Shown: positions 18,318-27,212, numbered from the stretch's first letter. The stretch is DNA of 58,194 bases from Muribaculaceae bacterium (GCA_009775375.1 VSPO01000006.1:1-58194), one strand, 5' to 3'. The notes: generated by a model from the sequence alone, not told the origin. Made by a program: numbers and translations.

Positions 18318-18644
18318 CAGACCGCACCGAAGAAGCCCCGGTCAGGGGTTGAGCGGGACGGGATGCACCGACATAATTGAAAAGCGTTTATCCGCGCTGA
18401 TTCTTGTCGTTCTGAAATTCTCGCAAAATTTCTATCGATAGACAAGGGTTGAGCAACGGTAGATGCCCGTGGATATGTGATTATCTTGCATTCGGCATTA
18501 TATTTCGTGAGAAATATGGTCGTTTGTGTTGATTGCATATACTAACGTGGGCTTCTGCGTTGCCATCCAACTATCGATAGGGCAATGCGAGAAGCCTCAG
18601 AACGTAGGATGGCAACGGATACGGACCCCACGTTTTTCGTATCC
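18318..18644 (+). ncRNA. structured RNA or long 5' leader, unidentified
   Basis: No protein frame fits this stretch, but many complementary arms are visible: CTTGTC/GACAAG (18403-18408 with 18441-18446) enclosing GAAATT/AATTTC; ATATTTC-GTGA-GAAATAT (18500-18517) with a GNRA-type tetraloop; ACGTGGG/CCCACGT (18545-18551 with 18627-18633); a perfect ten-pair GTTGCCATCC/GGATGGCAAC (18559-18568 with 18607-18616); and GGATACG/CGTATCC (18617-18623 with 18638-18644). The last arms compete with or knot through the ACGTGGG pairing, and T5 follows CCCACG. GGTTGAGC and CTATCGATAG each occur twice. It may be a trans-acting RNA ending near 18640 or a regulatory leader of the secreted-protein genes. I do not recognise a named family. 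Confidence 0.5.
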
Positions 18645-18703
18645 AATAATCGTGAAACAGCCGAGTGAGGGGCGGGCGAGGCACTCTAAACATCATATTA
18701 CTT

Positions 18704-19666
18704 ATGAGACATTTCTTTTTGACAGTTGCAGCGATGCTCTTCGGCATTTTTGGCTTGCATGCTGAAGGATTAGTGGCCACATTGCAGCATGGTGAAGACA
18801 TGACTCCATTCTACGGAGACAAATCGTTTGTGGAGGCCTACGAGGCTGCCACAGATGGCGACATCATCACCCTTTCAAGCGGTCAGTTCCCGGAAATCCC
18901 GGCAATCGAAAAATCCATATCCATCATTGGCAACTACGGCTTTGCCAACGAAGGAATGGCAGTCACGACTCTTGACCATCTAAACATTGTCGCTGACAAT
19001 GTAACAATTATGGGAATTCGTTTTATTAATACTTTATTAATTCTCCGTATGGATGGGGTGGTTAACGGCCCCATAATAAAGAGATGTGACATAGGTGCAA
19101 TCACCAACTCACACGCCACAAATGGACTCTTTGAAGATTGTATGATATACAGCTGTTATTCAGATGACACGTATTTTGATAATAGCGTATTTAAAAATAC
19201 CGAAATTTTCGATCATTTTTATCTTTTAGGAGACAGTAAATCATTTATTAACTGTGTACTATACCTAAGTCCTGCAAGTAAAACTTACCCCAACGGATAC
19301 TTTAAAGACTGCTTAATCGGTATTCAGAATGATTCCGATTTAAAAATTGAAGAAGTGCAATTTGATAATGTAGTTATTTTCAACATGATTGAAAATGAAG
19401 ATAATCCTATCCTAAAATTCCCATGGGATAATCCAGAAAAATTTGTATCTGTATACTATGTGAAAGAAGATGCCTGGAAATCTTATGCTGAACAGAATTT
19501 TGGTTCTTTCCAACCGTTTGTTTGGGAAGGTCAAACACTGTCTGCCGGAATTAAAGATCATAAAGCCTGGCCTTCTGTACCTCGTGTGATAGAGAGCAAC
19601 ATCAGCGAGACCACCGATGCAAATGGTATCCTTAAGGTCAACATCAAGGTTCAGCCAGAAAATTGA
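18704..19666 (+). CDS. secreted protein with parallel-beta-helix-like repeats
   Basis: 320 residues starting at MRHFFLTVAAMLFGIFGLHA, a clear Sec signal peptide. The mature part begins FVEAYEAATDGDIITLSSGQF, a pattern typical of right-handed beta-helix proteins (pectate-lyase-like folds), and continues with repeated hydrophobic rungs (VTTLDHLNIVADNVTIMG, GLFEDCMIYSC, YFKDCLIG). No catalytic residues can be assigned. The C-terminus (AWPSVPRVIESNISETTDANG...) lacks a sorting domain, unlike its neighbour 24 nt downstream. Base composition is A/T-richer than the arabinose operon. Probably an envelope or exported protein of the same transcript as the following gene. Confidence 0.7.
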   Translation: MRHFFLTVAAMLFGIFGLHAEGLVATLQHGEDMTPFYGDKSFVEAYEAATDGDIITLSSGQFPEIPAIEKSISIIGNYGFANEGMAVTTLDHLNIVADNVTIMGIRFINTLLILRMDGVVNGPIIKRCDIGAITNSHATNGLFEDCMIYSCYSDDTYFDNSVFKNTEIFDHFYLLGDSKSFINCVLYLSPASKTYPNGYFKDCLIGIQNDSDLKIEEVQFDNVVIFNMIENEDNPILKFPWDNPEKFVSVYYVKEDAWKSYAEQNFGSFQPFVWEGQTLSAGIKDHKAWPSVPRVIESNISETTDANGILKVNIKVQPEN

Positions 19667-19689
19667 GTCTTACCGTAAGCAGCTGATTT

Positions 19690-20640
19690 ATGAAAGTAAT
19701 TTACTTCATTTCGTTTCTTGCCTTCTTCGCAATGTCAATACCATCATACGCATTAAAAGTCGTAAAATGCGAATACTGGATTGACGGCAATTTTAAGGAA
19801 GCATCTTACGTCGATGTCTCAGGAACCGATGTAATCTTTGATTATAACGCATCGTCACTCAGATCGACTGCACATACCCTGTGCTATAGATTGCTTGATG
19901 ATACAGGAAATTGGTCACCGGTACACCGCAAAATATTCTTTAAGATTGACTATGCAGATGCAGTGACATCCTGTCGTTATTGGATTGACAGTGATTATAA
20001 GACAGCATCAAAGGCTGACATTAAAGACGGAATCATAACGTTCGATCTTGATGCCTCCGAATTGCGAGCTACGGCTCATTACCTGTCATATTGTCTTGTT
20101 GATAATGATGGGAACGTATCCCCCGTCCACCGTCGCCTCTTCTTCAAGACTGACGAGAATGCCGATGTGATATCATGGTATCGTTATTGGTGGAACAATG
20201 ACTATGCATCGGGTGTCACCATCAAGACCGATGCAAGCCATGAAACCTCAATGCCTTATATCCTTTCGGAAGAAATAATGGTTCCCAAATCCGTTTACGA
20301 CGCTGCCGGTGAAGAGCGCAAGGCAATACTCAACATTGTGTTCGCCGACAACTTAGGGAATCTCTCGGAAGTTGTCAGTAAGGAGTTTCAGTTTGACAAC
20401 AAATTCAACAGCGTAAGCATGGCTGTCGATGATTCTCTCTGGAAAATATCTGTCAACGGACGTACGCTTACCGTAAGTGGGCTAACTGTTGGATCAGGAC
20501 AGGTTGCAGTATATACCCTTGATGGTAAAATGGCAGCGGCAGCAATGGCATCCACTGAAACAGTAAACCTTTATCTCCCAATCGAAGGAACATATATAGT
20601 GACCTATGGCAAATACTCCCGCAAAGTAATCTGTCGCTAA
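19690..20640 (+). CDS. secreted repeat protein with type IX-like C-terminal sorting domain
   Basis: 316 residues. A signal peptide (MKVIYFISFLAFFAMSIPSYA) is followed by two near-copies of a roughly 60-residue unit that opens EYWID or RYWIDSDY, includes LRSTAH/LRATAH, and ends NWSPVHRK or NVSPVHRR, then a partial third copy starting YRYWWNNDY. The last 70 residues match the type IX secretion sorting pattern: VYTLDGKMAAA, then GTYIVTYGKYSRKVICR. Such domains direct passage across the outer membrane and anchoring in Bacteroidetes. Function of the repeat is unknown. A canonical terminator follows. Confidence 0.7.
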   Translation: MKVIYFISFLAFFAMSIPSYALKVVKCEYWIDGNFKEASYVDVSGTDVIFDYNASSLRSTAHTLCYRLLDDTGNWSPVHRKIFFKIDYADAVTSCRYWIDSDYKTASKADIKDGIITFDLDASELRATAHYLSYCLVDNDGNVSPVHRRLFFKTDENADVISWYRYWWNNDYASGVTIKTDASHETSMPYILSEEIMVPKSVYDAAGEERKAILNIVFADNLGNLSEVVSKEFQFDNKFNSVSMAVDDSLWKISVNGRTLTVSGLTVGSGQVAVYTLDGKMAAAAMASTETVNLYLPIEGTYIVTYGKYSRKVICR

Positions 20641-20663
20641 CAGATTATTCAAAATCATATTAT

Positions 20664-20713
20664 TGCGCTTGGCTGCTGTCTGACAAGACTCCTCAGTCAA
20701 GCGCAGTTTTTTT
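20664..20713 (+). terminator. Rho-independent terminator of the secreted-protein operon
   Basis: TGCGCTTG (20664-20671) pairs with CAAGCGCA (20698-20705), and seven T residues follow at 20707-20713. It is the most canonical terminator in the window. Confidence 0.85.
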
Positions 20714-20836
20714 AGACCAACCTTAGCTTTGAATAATCACAATCATTGCCGTTGTCCCATATTGTCAGCTCATTAAGGGGATAGCACCTAAAGAGCCAAC
20801 TGATTGTGTTCGAGTGTAAAAGTCAATGCTTTGTAA

Positions 20837-20883
20837 AAATCCAAAGGAATAAACCGCTAAATTATGATAAAATCCAAAGGAAT
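20837..20883. repeat. two iterons, copy A
   Basis: AAATCCAAAGGAAT occurs at 20837-20850 and 20870-20883, exactly 33 bp apart. The same core and spacing occur four times at 22546-22658, in front of the ATPase gene. Here no ATPase reading frame follows, so this is a leftover of the same regulatory region. Confidence 0.8.
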
Positions 20884-20894
20884 CGGGAATATAG

Positions 20895-20939
20895 AGCGCG
20901 TCATGATTCCGGATCAACCGTCCGGAGTCATGACGCGCT
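20895..20939 (-). terminator. hairpin, copy A (gltB-type terminator)
   Basis: AGCGCGTCATGA (20895-20906) pairs with TCATGACGCGCT (20928-20939), and the inner TCCGGA repeats pair again. It is the counterpart of the hairpin at 22670-22713 after gltB, sharing the outer arm sequence. Confidence 0.7.
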
Positions 20940-20963
20940 TTACGTTTTTGGGGATTGCCTTCT

Positions 20964-21066
20964 TTATTTGCCGAGGGCTATGCGCTTGTATTCCACAGGG
21001 GTCACTTTCTTAAAGTTGGAATAGAACTCTGTCCGGCAGGACCGGAGAACGGTGGTTTCAAGCCTA
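20964..21066 (-). pseudogene. diverged remnant of a gltB 3' end
   Basis: On the minus strand the last 14 codons read KVTPVEYKRIALGK and stop, identical in protein to the C-terminus of the intact gltB at 22737, and the nucleotide match runs on upstream with growing divergence (FYSNF here, YYPNF in gltB). Nothing of the upstream 1,400 residues is present. The fragment is followed by the same kind of hairpin and iterons as gltB. It is therefore a displaced or duplicated gltB tail, not an independent gene. Confidence 0.75.
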
Positions 21067-21107
21067 TAGAATCACCAAATAAAACTTTTGCCAAGCTAAT
21101 TAATCAA

Positions 21108-22499
21108 CTATTCCGGAAGCGATAGATCCGGAAGTCTCCACACAGCATAAAGCGGAAGGATGCCGATGACTCGCCTGAGCGGTAGTTCTGTGCTATCTGT
21201 GTCCGACACCTCGAGGAGGCCGAAATTCTCCAACGAACTTCGTATTCCAACTGTAAGTCCTTTCTTATTCATGAAAATGCGCAAGCTCTTCATCTTGCCT
21301 GACGTGCCGGCCTTTACCTCTATGGGCAGGCACTTTGCATTCTTGGCTATGACAAACTCCACTTCAGACGTGGCATTTTTCTCCAAATTCTCCCAATAAA
21401 ACAGATCATATTTGCTCTGCGGATTGGAAGATTTCATGAGTTCGAGACCGACCGTCAGTTCCGCCACTATGCCTTTGTTAACAAGGTCGGGAGCCTCGCC
21501 TGCAAGTATGAGCCGTGTCAACTCGCTGTCATCATCGTAGTTCATTGCCAATACCCGAAGCAGCAGACCGGTGTCGAGATAATCATATCTGGTAAACTTG
21601 GGATTAACCTGAGCCCCCAAAGGGAGACCGTTGGCGGCAGACATCTGCACAGGTATGATTATCCCGGCATCGCGGAGAAGTCTCAGCGCTTCCTTGACTT
21701 CTTCGGTCCTGTATCCTCCGTCTACTCTGCTGTAAACAAACTTCTGCCCCGACTGATGCACTACAGCCGCCAATGTGTTGCGTAGCAGCTGCGGGTCAAC
21801 TTTTTTTGCATATTTGGCAAAGTCATCATAATATCCCTGCTGGATGTCGTTCTGTTCGTCCTGACAGGAAGAATAATCCTGAGTCTCAACCCAAGCGGAA
21901 ACACTTGCCGGCATGCCCCCGACCATCAAAAATGACCTAAACTCAGAGACAAGACGTGAATGAAGACTTTCCTCGATAGGATTGGTCCAATCCGCAGCCA
22001 TAATTTCCTCTACCCACATATCCTTGCCTCTCGCCATCAGATACTCCTTAAATGACATTGGATACATGAACACAGACCTAACCCGTCCGACACCATATGA
22101 AGGCATCTCATTCAATGCGAACTCCAGAAGAGACCCTGCCGCCACAACATGGAGATCCGGGTAATTTTCCTTAAAAAACCACAAGCTTTTTAATGCCGCC
22201 GGACAATTCTGAATCTCATCAATAAACAAAAGTGTCTCCCCGGGAATCACCTGCACATTGTGCACCGCCCCCAGGCGCTGACTGAGTTCCCTGACGTCCG
22301 ATATTTCTTCAAAAAGTCTGCAAAGATCTTTTTCCTCCTCAAGGTTGATTTCAAGATAGTATCTGAACGTCTGTCCCAGGTGCCTTATTGCCCAGGACTT
22401 GCCGACCTGTCTGGCACCACGCACTATTAGAGGCTTACGGCGTGGAGACTCTTTCCATTTCAGGAGTTCGGCATCTATATTTCTTGCAAGATATGCCAT
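21108..22499 (-). CDS. AAA ATPase with DUF4143 domain
   Basis: 463 residues from the start MAYLARNIDAELLKW. Walker A is GARQVGKSW, Walker B LLFIDEIQNC, and the sensor region reads LHVVAAGSLLEFAL, followed by VRSVFMYPMSFKEYL, typical of the AAA_14 family. The C-terminal half (about 210-430) is DUF4143, with the PD-(D/E)XK-like pattern ATSEVEFVIAK and LPIEVKAG. The role of this family is not settled; it is abundant, variable and often horizontally moved. The frame stays open 60 codons further upstream only because four 33-bp repeats lie there, so I reject that extension. It sits between two copies of the gltB 3' end. Confidence 0.85.
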   Translation of the reverse strand: MAYLARNIDAELLKWKESPRRKPLIVRGARQVGKSWAIRHLGQTFRYYLEINLEEEKDLCRLFEEISDVRELSQRLGAVHNVQVIPGETLLFIDEIQNCPAALKSLWFFKENYPDLHVVAAGSLLEFALNEMPSYGVGRVRSVFMYPMSFKEYLMARGKDMWVEEIMAADWTNPIEESLHSRLVSEFRSFLMVGGMPASVSAWVETQDYSSCQDEQNDIQQGYYDDFAKYAKKVDPQLLRNTLAAVVHQSGQKFVYSRVDGGYRTEEVKEALRLLRDAGIIIPVQMSAANGLPLGAQVNPKFTRYDYLDTGLLLRVLAMNYDDDSELTRLILAGEAPDLVNKGIVAELTVGLELMKSSNPQSKYDLFYWENLEKNATSEVEFVIAKNAKCLPIEVKAGTSGKMKSLRIFMNKKGLTVGIRSSLENFGLLEVSDTDSTELPLRRVIGILPLYAVWRLPDLSLPE

Positions 22500-22545
22500 G
22501 GTATATCGCTTGTTTTGGAGTGCAAAGATAATCAATACTTTGTAA

Positions 22546-22658
22546 AAATCCAAGGGAATAAAGTGCCCAAATTTGTAAAAATCCAAGGGAATAAGCCATC
22601 GAAATATGATAAAATCCAAAGGAATGATTCGCTGAATTATGATAAAATCCAAGGAAAT
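22546..22658. repeat. four iterons upstream of the ATPase gene
   Basis: The 14-bp core AAATCCAAGGGAAT (with minor changes) begins at 22546, 22579, 22612 and 22645, an exact 33-bp period, with variable 19-bp intervals. The array lies between the gltB hairpin and the ATPase start codon, so it covers the likely ATPase promoter. It may be an autoregulatory operator or the recognition site of the element that carries the ATPase. Confidence 0.85.
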
Positions 22659-22669
22659 CGGAAATATAG

Positions 22670-22713
22670 AGCGCGTCATGATTCCGGCTTATTGCCGACA
22701 ATCATGACGCGCT
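22670..22713 (-). terminator. gltB terminator hairpin
   Basis: A perfect 13-bp stem (22670-22682 with 22701-22713) with an inner GGC/GCC pair, 24 nt after the gltB stop on the minus strand. Confidence 0.75.
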
Positions 22714-22736
22714 ATGCGATTATGCGATTGCCTTCT

Positions 22737-25700
22737 TTATTTGCCGAGGGCGATGCGCTTGTATTCCACAGGCGTTACTTTCAGGAAGTTGGGATAGTAG
22801 TTGTCCCAATCGCTGAGCATACGCCCGGCCAACGCACTCTTCGTATGGCGATAATGGCTTTCTATCAGCGTGCGGAGTTCCTCCTTTTCGTCTTCATCTT
22901 CAAGAAGGGTCAGCTCCACCATGTCCATGTTGATATAGTAGTCTACGTTGCCCTGAAGATTCCAGATGTAGGCTATGCCACCACTCATGCCGGCTGCGAA
23001 ATTGCGCCCGATCTTTCCGAGCACTACTACCCTTCCGCCGGTCATGTACTCGCAGGCATGGTCGCCCACTCCCTCAACGACCGTGACCGCCCCACTGTTT
23101 CTGACGGCGAAACGCTCGCCTACCCTACCGTTGATATACAGTTCTCCGGACGTAGCGCCATAGAGCAGTGTGTTGCCGGCAATGGTATTATTTTCAGCCT
23201 CAAAAGTCGCGTCGCGAGGCGGAACCACCACTATACGACCGCCCGAAAGACCCTTGCCGAGATAGTCGTTGGCATCACCCTCCAACTTCAGCGACACTCC
23301 CTTGCAGAGGAACGCCCCGAAACTCTGTCCGGCAGAACCCGTGAACGACAATTTCACGCTGTCATCGGGAAGACCCGCGCCGCCGAATCTCTTGGTGATG
23401 TAGCCACTGAGCATCGCCCCGACAGAGCGATCGGTGTTGACGATAGGCATACCCAAAGCGATAGGCTGCTTGGAATCGATGGCATTGCTTATGAGCTGGA
23501 GCAACGCCCCGTCTTTCACGCCCTGCAGCTTATGGTCCTGCTCGGCATTGCAATGCAAGGTGGCCTCAGCCGCATCGACCGGCATATAAAACAATCTGGA
23601 GAAATCAATCTTGGAAGCCTTGGAACCCGGCTCCGTCTCCTTCTTTCTGAGAAGGTCGGCCCTGCCCACGATCTCATCGAGCTTCCTATATCCCATGGCG
23701 GCGAGACGCGTGCGTATCTCCTCGGCCATGAAGCGGAAATAATTGATGAGATATTCATATCGTCCGACGAACTTCTTGCGAAGCTCAGGATTCTGCGTCG
23801 CAACGCCCTTGGGACACGTGTTGGTGTGGCATTGGCGGATCATGCAGCATCCAAGGACAACCAATGCGGCCGTGCCGAAACCATATTCCTCAGCGCCAAG
23901 CAAAGCCGAGACAATTACGTCGTGCGGACTCTTCAGCTGGCCGTCGACCTGCAGGCGCACCTTCCCGCGAAGATTGTTCATCACGAGTGTCTGCTGGATT
24001 TCCGCAAGACCAATTTCGGAGGGCACTCCGGCATGCTTCATCGAACTGGCCGGACTTGCCCCGGTGCCGCCGTCGCATCCGCTGATGAGGATTTTGTCGG
24101 CCTTAGCCTTGGCCACGCCGGCCGCAATCGTCCCCACGCCACTCTCAGCCACGAGCTTCACGCTTATCAAAGCCTCCGGATTGACGTTCTTGAGGTCGAA
24201 TATAAGTTGGGCAAGGTCTTCGATGGAGTATATGTCGTGATGGGGCGGAGGGGATATAAGGGTGATTCCGGGCAGCGAGCGTCGCGTCCTGGCTATGACC
24301 TCATCGACTTTGAATCCGGGCAACTGACCTCCCTCACCGGGTTTGGCTCCCTGCGCCACCTTAATCTGAATCTCATCGGCATTGACAAGATACTCGGCAT
24401 CCACGCCAAAGCGGCCTGAGGCCACTTGCTTGACGCTGCTTCGCGCCCAGGTGCCGTCGTCCCTGACCTTGTTGCGTTCGGGATCCTCGCCTCCTTCGCC
24501 GGTGTTGCTCATGCCCCCTATCTTGTTCATGGCAATTGCCAACGCCTCGTGAGCCTCCTTGCTGATGGCGCCAAACGACATAGCCTCCGTGCAGAACCTC
24601 TTCATCAGACTTTCAGCGCTTTCCACCTCCTCTACAGGGATAGGGTCGCGGTCGCTCTGCATGGTGATGAGGTCGCGAAGGAATATAGGCTCCGGCTTAT
24701 CCTCCACAAGAGCCACGTATTCCTTAAACCGTTCGGCATCATTTTTGGCCGTGGCCTCCTGCAAGGCCCTGACCACCGGGGGATTCCACGCATGGAGTTC
24801 GCCCGACTTGCGGAAATTGTAGTTGCCGAAATCCTCAAGCTTGTCGCCGCCTTCTGAGAAAGCCCGCGAATGATTGCCAAGCACGTCGGCCGCCACATCC
24901 TCTATGCCGATACCCTCGACGGGCGACACTCCGCCGCCCATATAGTTGCCGAGCAGGCGGGAGCTGACTCCGAGAGCCTCGAAGAGGGCACAACCGCGAT
25001 AACTGCGGATCGTGCTTATTCCCATCTTCGACATTATCTTCATCATCCCCTTGTTGACGGCCTGGATATAATGCTTCTCAGCACCGTCATAATCGAGCTG
25101 CAACTGTTTATCCTTTACGAGTTTGCCGAGTATAGCAAAGGCCATATACGGGTTGACCGCGCTGGCTCCATAGCCCATCAGCAGGGCCACGTGCATCACC
25201 TCGCTCACCTCTCCGCTCTCCACTATGATGGCTATCTGCGAGCGCTTGCGGCGGGCGACGAGATGGTTGTGGACGGCAGACAATGCCAACAGCGAAGGAA
25301 TCGGGGCATGCTTCGGATTGACGCCCTTGTCGGAGATGACCATATAATTGTAGCCGTTGTCGACGGCGTCTTCCGCCGTCTGGCAAAGATGATGGATTGC
25401 TATCTCCATTCCCTCCACTCCCGATTCGGCGTCGAAAAGCATCGGCAAGGTGATTGTCCGGAATCCTTTGTAGCGCAGATTGCGCAGCTTGTCAAGCTCG
25501 CTGTCGGAGACAATCGGCGAGGGCATCATGACGACGTTACAAAGCTCCGCCGAGGGCTGGAGGATATTTTTCCTGACCGCTCCGACATAACTTGTCAGCG
25601 ACATGACGAGCTCTTCGCGGATTGGGTCGATAGGAGGGTTGGTCACCTGGGCAAACTGCTGGCGGAAATAATTGAAGAACCGTTGCGGCTTCTTTGCGAG

Positions 25701-27212
25701 CACGGCCGGCGGGGCATCGTTGCCCATAGAGGCAAGAGGCTCGGCCGAACTTGAAGCCATCGGCTTGATGATTTTGTCTATGTCCTCGGAATTGTAGCCG
25801 AAGGCCGTCAGCAGGCGTTCCATGTCCTCCACGTCGTGGGTCACCTTTCGCCCGCTCTTTATGTTGCTAAGCACAATCCGGTTTTGGTCGATCCATTCGC
25901 TGTAGGGATGCTCAGTGGCCAGTTGTCGTTTTATGTCGCGGTCTACTATAATCTTTCCCTCTTCGGTGTCGACCATAAGGATCTTGCCTGGCTTGAGACG
26001 TGAGCGGTGCTCTATGTCGGCGGGATCAACGTCGAGGACGCCCGTTTCGGAGGCCACGACCATCTCCCCGCTCTTGGTGATGAGCACACGGGCGGGACGC
26101 AGGCCGTTGCGGTCGAGCATACCTCCGGCATATCTGCCGTCGGAGAAAATGATTGCCGCCGGGCCGTCCCAGGGAGCCATGAATATTGAATGGTATTCAT
26201 AGAAAGCGAGAAGCTTGCGGGAAAGAGGATTCTGGTCGTTGCAGCTTTCCGGCACGAGCATAGCCAGAGCGTGGGGCAGGCTCATGCCGGAGCGTACGAA
26301 GAACTCCAGGGCGTTGTCGAAAGATGCGCTGTCGCTCATGCCCGGCTGAATCACCTGGCCGATATGCTTCATCTCTCCGAGGTTGTCGGGGCTGATGACA
26401 GCTTCGCGGGTCTGCATCCAGAAACGGTTGCCACGGATGGTATTGATTTCGCCATTGTGTCCGATCAGGCGGAAAGGCTGAGCCAATCGCCAGGTGGGGA
26501 AGGTATTGGTGGAGAAGCGGGAATGCACGAGGGCAATCGCGCTCGTGAAATAAGGGCTCTGGAGGTCCTTGAAGTAATGGCGCAGCTGGAGGGAGGAGAG
26601 CATACCTTTATATATAAGGGTGCGCGTCGAGAGGCTGACGATGTAGCATGAATCCTTGTCGACAATCTCCTCGCTGTCGAGCACGGCCTGCTCCACGCGT
26701 TTGCGGATTACGTATAGAAGACCTTCGAGACGTTCGCGGTTGTCGCATCCGACAATGAAAATCTGGCGTATCTCAGGCTCCGTGATCAATGCGTCGTGGC
26801 CAAGCACGGAAGAATCGACGGGCACGGGGCGGGTGTGCATAAGGAAGAGACCCTGGGCCTTTATCTCCTTGTCTATGATAGTCTCGAATATCTTGCGGTC
26901 GGCTTCGTTTTTTGGAAGGAACACCATTCCGACGCCGTAACGGCCTTTTTCGGGGACGGGGATTCCATTCAGCAGGATATATTCGTGAGGGATCTGCACC
27001 ATGATTCCGGCGCCGTCGCCCGTCTTGTTGTCGGCTCCCTCAGCGCCGCGATGGGCCATATGCTCAAGCACCGACAATCCCTGGTCGACGATGGAATGAT
27101 GCTTGCTGCCGTCGATTTTCACGACAAGCCCCACGCCGCATCCGTCGTGCTCATAATCAGGGGAGTATAATCCCTTACTGCCCTCGGGTCTTTGATTTTC
27201 TTTTAGCTTCAT
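22737..27212 (-). CDS. gltB: glutamate synthase, large subunit
   Basis: Transfers the amide nitrogen of glutamine to 2-oxoglutarate. From the start MKLKENQRPEGSKG the protein has 1491 residues. A 24-residue propeptide precedes the nucleophile cysteine in DGCGVGLVV (class II amidotransferase, to about 430); the central domain and FMN-binding domain follow, the 3Fe-4S cluster cysteines are in CCMIRQCHTNTCPKGVATQ, and the C-terminal GXGXG-type beta-helix ends the chain. The frame is open 43 codons further upstream but those residues do not resemble GltB; an intermediate ATG (MNQHDL, 27275) is possible. No gltD small subunit gene lies beside it, which is unusual. Confidence 0.95.
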   Translation of the reverse strand: MKLKENQRPEGSKGLYSPDYEHDGCGVGLVVKIDGSKHHSIVDQGLSVLEHMAHRGAEGADNKTGDGAGIMVQIPHEYILLNGIPVPEKGRYGVGMVFLPKNEADRKIFETIIDKEIKAQGLFLMHTRPVPVDSSVLGHDALITEPEIRQIFIVGCDNRERLEGLLYVIRKRVEQAVLDSEEIVDKDSCYIVSLSTRTLIYKGMLSSLQLRHYFKDLQSPYFTSAIALVHSRFSTNTFPTWRLAQPFRLIGHNGEINTIRGNRFWMQTREAVISPDNLGEMKHIGQVIQPGMSDSASFDNALEFFVRSGMSLPHALAMLVPESCNDQNPLSRKLLAFYEYHSIFMAPWDGPAAIIFSDGRYAGGMLDRNGLRPARVLITKSGEMVVASETGVLDVDPADIEHRSRLKPGKILMVDTEEGKIIVDRDIKRQLATEHPYSEWIDQNRIVLSNIKSGRKVTHDVEDMERLLTAFGYNSEDIDKIIKPMASSSAEPLASMGNDAPPAVLAKKPQRFFNYFRQQFAQVTNPPIDPIREELVMSLTSYVGAVRKNILQPSAELCNVVMMPSPIVSDSELDKLRNLRYKGFRTITLPMLFDAESGVEGMEIAIHHLCQTAEDAVDNGYNYMVISDKGVNPKHAPIPSLLALSAVHNHLVARRKRSQIAIIVESGEVSEVMHVALLMGYGASAVNPYMAFAILGKLVKDKQLQLDYDGAEKHYIQAVNKGMMKIMSKMGISTIRSYRGCALFEALGVSSRLLGNYMGGGVSPVEGIGIEDVAADVLGNHSRAFSEGGDKLEDFGNYNFRKSGELHAWNPPVVRALQEATAKNDAERFKEYVALVEDKPEPIFLRDLITMQSDRDPIPVEEVESAESLMKRFCTEAMSFGAISKEAHEALAIAMNKIGGMSNTGEGGEDPERNKVRDDGTWARSSVKQVASGRFGVDAEYLVNADEIQIKVAQGAKPGEGGQLPGFKVDEVIARTRRSLPGITLISPPPHHDIYSIEDLAQLIFDLKNVNPEALISVKLVAESGVGTIAAGVAKAKADKILISGCDGGTGASPASSMKHAGVPSEIGLAEIQQTLVMNNLRGKVRLQVDGQLKSPHDVIVSALLGAEEYGFGTAALVVLGCCMIRQCHTNTCPKGVATQNPELRKKFVGRYEYLINYFRFMAEEIRTRLAAMGYRKLDEIVGRADLLRKKETEPGSKASKIDFSRLFYMPVDAAEATLHCNAEQDHKLQGVKDGALLQLISNAIDSKQPIALGMPIVNTDRSVGAMLSGYITKRFGGAGLPDDSVKLSFTGSAGQSFGAFLCKGVSLKLEGDANDYLGKGLSGGRIVVVPPRDATFEAENNTIAGNTLLYGATSGELYINGRVGERFAVRNSGAVTVVEGVGDHACEYMTGGRVVVLGKIGRNFAAGMSGGIAYIWNLQGNVDYYINMDMVELTLLEDEDEKEELRTLIESHYRHTKSALAGRMLSDWDNYYPNFLKVTPVEYKRIALGK

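Noticed and set aside
18318..18644. RNase P RNA, tmRNA, 6S or SRP RNA
   Set aside because: The conserved core sequences of these RNAs (for example GAGGAAAGTCC of RNase P or the tRNA-like CCA end of tmRNA) are not present.
22546..22658. Possible CRISPR array (short repeats with variable intervals)
   Set aside because: Cores are only 14 bp and degenerate, intervals only 19 bp, just four units, and no cas genes are near.
22500..22679. 60-codon N-terminal extension of the AAA ATPase (repeated PLDF segments)
   Set aside because: It arises from the 33-bp DNA repeats, whose period is a multiple of three, and from the gltB hairpin; family members start at MAYLARN.
22515..24419. 634-codon plus-strand frame opposite gltB
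   Set aside because: It is antisense to a clear glutamate synthase, begins inside the iterons and shows no family resemblance; a high-GC shadow frame.
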